Positions 5,183 through 6,551 of a stretch of 6,551 nucleotides of DNA are shown here, in pieces. A model generated the notes under the pieces. That model searched no databases, was not told where the DNA came from, and saw only the letters and a program-made list of their open reading frames with translations. The stretch's first letter is position 1. The number at the start of each line of letters is the position of its first letter. The translations under genes were made by a program, and so were the position numbers. Origin of the DNA: JAIPEK01 sp041685935. Its GTDB lineage: Bacteria > Desulfobacterota > Desulfobacteria > Desulfobacterales > Desulfobacteraceae. The stretch lies in the NCBI GenBank assembly GCA_041685935.1, contig JAWLES010000137.1:1-6551 (forward strand). The letters are read 5' to 3'.

Positions 5183-5843
5183 ACACAAGACCGAAAAAAG
5201 AGCAGGCCTGCCGTTCATCAAAATATGCGGGCTCACCGACCCTGACACCGCCCGTGCCTGCGGTGAAATGGGTGCCGACGCAGTCGGCCTTGTGTTTTTT
5301 GAAAAGAGCGGAAGGTACGTGCCGGACGAAAGAGCGGCCGTTATCAGCCGGGCCCTTGGGCCTGACACAATCGCTGCCGGCGTATTTGTCAATGAGGGAT
5401 ACGACCGCATCATGAAAAAGGTTGAAAAAATTCCGCTGCAGTCGGTACAGCTTCACGGAACCGAAAGCCCGGAACTTGTGTCAAAACTGCGGCAACAGGG
5501 CGTCATCGTCATCAAGGCGCTGTTCTCCCGAAAAGAGCCTTTTCTGTCATCCGCTCCGGACTGGACCCATGCTTCATATCTCCTTGCCGAATGCGGCGCC
5601 GGAAAACTTCCCGGGGGAAACGCTGAGGAATGGAACTGGGCTGAGGCGGCAGGGATAAAAACACAAAGGCCCGTGATCGTAGCCGGCGGCCTCAATCCGG
5701 AAAACGTCCGCTCCGCGATGTTGAAAAGCAAAGCTGCAGGCGCGGATGTCAGCTCGGGCGTTGAAGCCTCCCCTGGAGTCAAGGATTTACAAAAAGTCAA
5801 AGCCTTTATCAAGCAAATGAACATGTTATATACAGGAGATTGA
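5175..5843 (+). CDS. trpF: Phosphoribosylanthranilate isomerase
   Basis: TrpF performs the Amadori rearrangement of phosphoribosylanthranilate to the substrate of TrpC. The protein has 222 residues with an N-terminal extension of about ten residues before the first strand IKICGLT (15-21), where Cys18 is the general base. SGRYV (45-49) carries the conserved Arg47, GVFVN and VQLHG follow, then AGGLNPENV, and DVSSGVE (191-197) forms the phosphate site. The loop that normally reads LLD-T followed by GGTG-x-x-F-D-W here reads LLAECGAGKLPGGNAEEWNW. By alignment from the Gly-Gly, Glu139 replaces the catalytic Asp and GGNA replaces GGTG. The ATG at 5175 lies inside trpC with no strong ribosome site, so it is probably translated by coupling to trpC. 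No other in-frame ATG precedes the first strand. Confidence 0.93.
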   Translation: MTEHKTEKRAGLPFIKICGLTDPDTARACGEMGADAVGLVFFEKSGRYVPDERAAVISRALGPDTIAAGVFVNEGYDRIMKKVEKIPLQSVQLHGTESPELVSKLRQQGVIVIKALFSRKEPFLSSAPDWTHASYLLAECGAGKLPGGNAEEWNWAEAAGIKTQRPVIVAGGLNPENVRSAMLKSKAAGADVSSGVEASPGVKDLQKVKAFIKQMNMLYTGD

Positions 5844-5844
5844 A

Positions 5845-6551
5845 ATGAAACACACATCCGGCCAGCCCGATCCCGGCGGGCATTTCGGGGAATTCGGCGG
5901 CATGTATGCCGGAGAAACTCTCATGACGGCTCTTTTGCAGCTCAAGGAGGATTTCGGCAGGTTCCACGGCCAAAGTGAATTCAAAAAGGAACTTGACAGG
6001 CTCTTTAAAACCTATGCAGGCCGCCCCACCCCTCTGTATCATGCCCGCAACACATCAAAACTGCTTGGAGGTGCAAAAATTTACCTCAAGCGGGAGGACC
6101 TGACCCATACAGGGGCGCACAAAATCAACAACACAATCGGCCAGGCACTGCTGGCAAATTTTACCGGCAAGAAAAAGCTTATAGCTGAAACCGGAGCGGG
6201 GCAGCACGGGGTAGCCACGGCAACCGCCGCAGCCCTGTTCCAAATGGAGTGTTCCGTTTTCATGGGAGTAAAGGACATTGAACGGCAGGCACCCAACGTA
6301 AAGCGGATGGAGCTTTTAGGGGCGCGGGTTGTTCCGGTTGATTCCGGCACGGGAACACTCAAGGATGCCATGAACGAAGCCATGAGGTACTGGACCGGAA
6401 CGGTGGAGGATACATTCTACGTGATCGGTTCGGTTGCCGGGCCTCACCCCTACCCTTTCATGGTCAGGGAGTTTCAGAAAATCATCGGCATGGAGGCAAG
6501 AGACCAGATCCTCGCGGCAGAGGGAAGGCTCCCGGATCTTCTTGTGGCTTG
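5845..6551 (+). CDS. trpB: Tryptophan synthase beta chain (N-terminal 235 residues)
   Basis: TrpB is the PLP enzyme that condenses indole with serine to give tryptophan; it acts in a complex with TrpA. About 235 of roughly 400 residues are inside the window and the gene continues past the right edge. Seen are FGEFGGMYAGETLM (14-27), GRPTPLY (59-65), KREDLTHTGAHKINN (82-96) with Lys93 as the PLP Schiff-base lysine, and AETGAGQHG (114-122) with Glu115 as the catalytic acid-base. GVKDIERQAPNVKRMELLGA and GSVAGPHPYP follow. This is the classical TrpB1 type: the TrpB2 insertion and N-terminal extension are absent, and the segments expected to contact TrpA are present. The ATG at 5845 is one base after the trpF stop, with AGGAG (5834-5838) six bases ahead. 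trpA is expected just downstream but is not visible. Confidence 0.96.
   Translation, partial: MKHTSGQPDPGGHFGEFGGMYAGETLMTALLQLKEDFGRFHGQSEFKKELDRLFKTYAGRPTPLYHARNTSKLLGGAKIYLKREDLTHTGAHKINNTIGQALLANFTGKKKLIAETGAGQHGVATATAAALFQMECSVFMGVKDIERQAPNVKRMELLGARVVPVDSGTGTLKDAMNEAMRYWTGTVEDTFYVIGSVAGPHPYPFMVREFQKIIGMEARDQILAAEGRLPDLLVA

Noticed and set aside
1..6551. Mobile elements, CRISPR arrays, tRNA or rRNA genes
   Set aside because: No transposase, terminal inverted repeats, spaced direct-repeat array or tRNA cloverleaf was recognised; the window is ordinary chromosomal biosynthetic DNA.

Overview
The window is the front two thirds of a bacterial tryptophan operon on the + strand, trpL-trpE-trpG-trpD-trpC-trpF-trpB (trpB runs off the right edge). 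It is preceded by a divergent two-gene unit on the - strand: a flavodoxin-fold oxidoreductase followed by the start of an asparagine-synthase-type gene that runs off the left edge. Every gene assignment is by reading conserved motifs in the translations; no database search was possible.

The organism is a Gram-negative-like bacterium of moderate GC. It has sigma-70-type promoters, strong AGGAG-type ribosome binding sites, separate (unfused) trpG, trpD, trpC and trpF, and ribosome-mediated attenuation with a Trp-Trp leader peptide. The order E-G-D-C-F-B, the TrpF variant motif and the neighbouring Fe-S-type flavoprotein would fit an anaerobic deltaproteobacterium (Desulfobacterota, Desulfobacterales-like). 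This placement is an inference of modest confidence.

Layout. Positions 1-244 (-): N-terminus of a glutamine-dependent asparagine synthase-like protein. Positions 250-816 (-): NAD(P)H-dependent FMN reductase / flavodoxin-family protein with a four-cysteine cluster, five bases upstream of the asparagine synthase gene. Positions 817-1109: non-coding divergent control region with a candidate - strand promoter (867-896), a dyad (1016-1033) and a good + strand promoter (1041-1069). Positions 1110-1305: trp leader with a 26-codon leader peptide (tandem Trp codons 17-18), an antiterminator helix (1179-1231) and a mutually exclusive intrinsic terminator (1220-1260). Positions 1306-6551: the structural genes, with junctions that overlap by 7-8 bases or are separated by a single base.

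How it works together. TrpE and TrpG form anthranilate synthase. TrpD adds the phosphoribosyl group, TrpF isomerises the product, TrpC closes the indole ring, and TrpB (with TrpA, presumably just outside the window) makes tryptophan. Expression appears set by attenuation sensing charged tRNA-Trp, and flux by feedback inhibition through the intact LLES tryptophan site in TrpE. The pathway itself is well known. The points worth a second look are the compact attenuator, in which the antiterminator arm sits on the leader-peptide stop codon, and non-consensus active-site residues in TrpC (Ala for the usual Glu of the ESG motif) and TrpF (Glu for the usual catalytic Asp, GGNA for GGTG).
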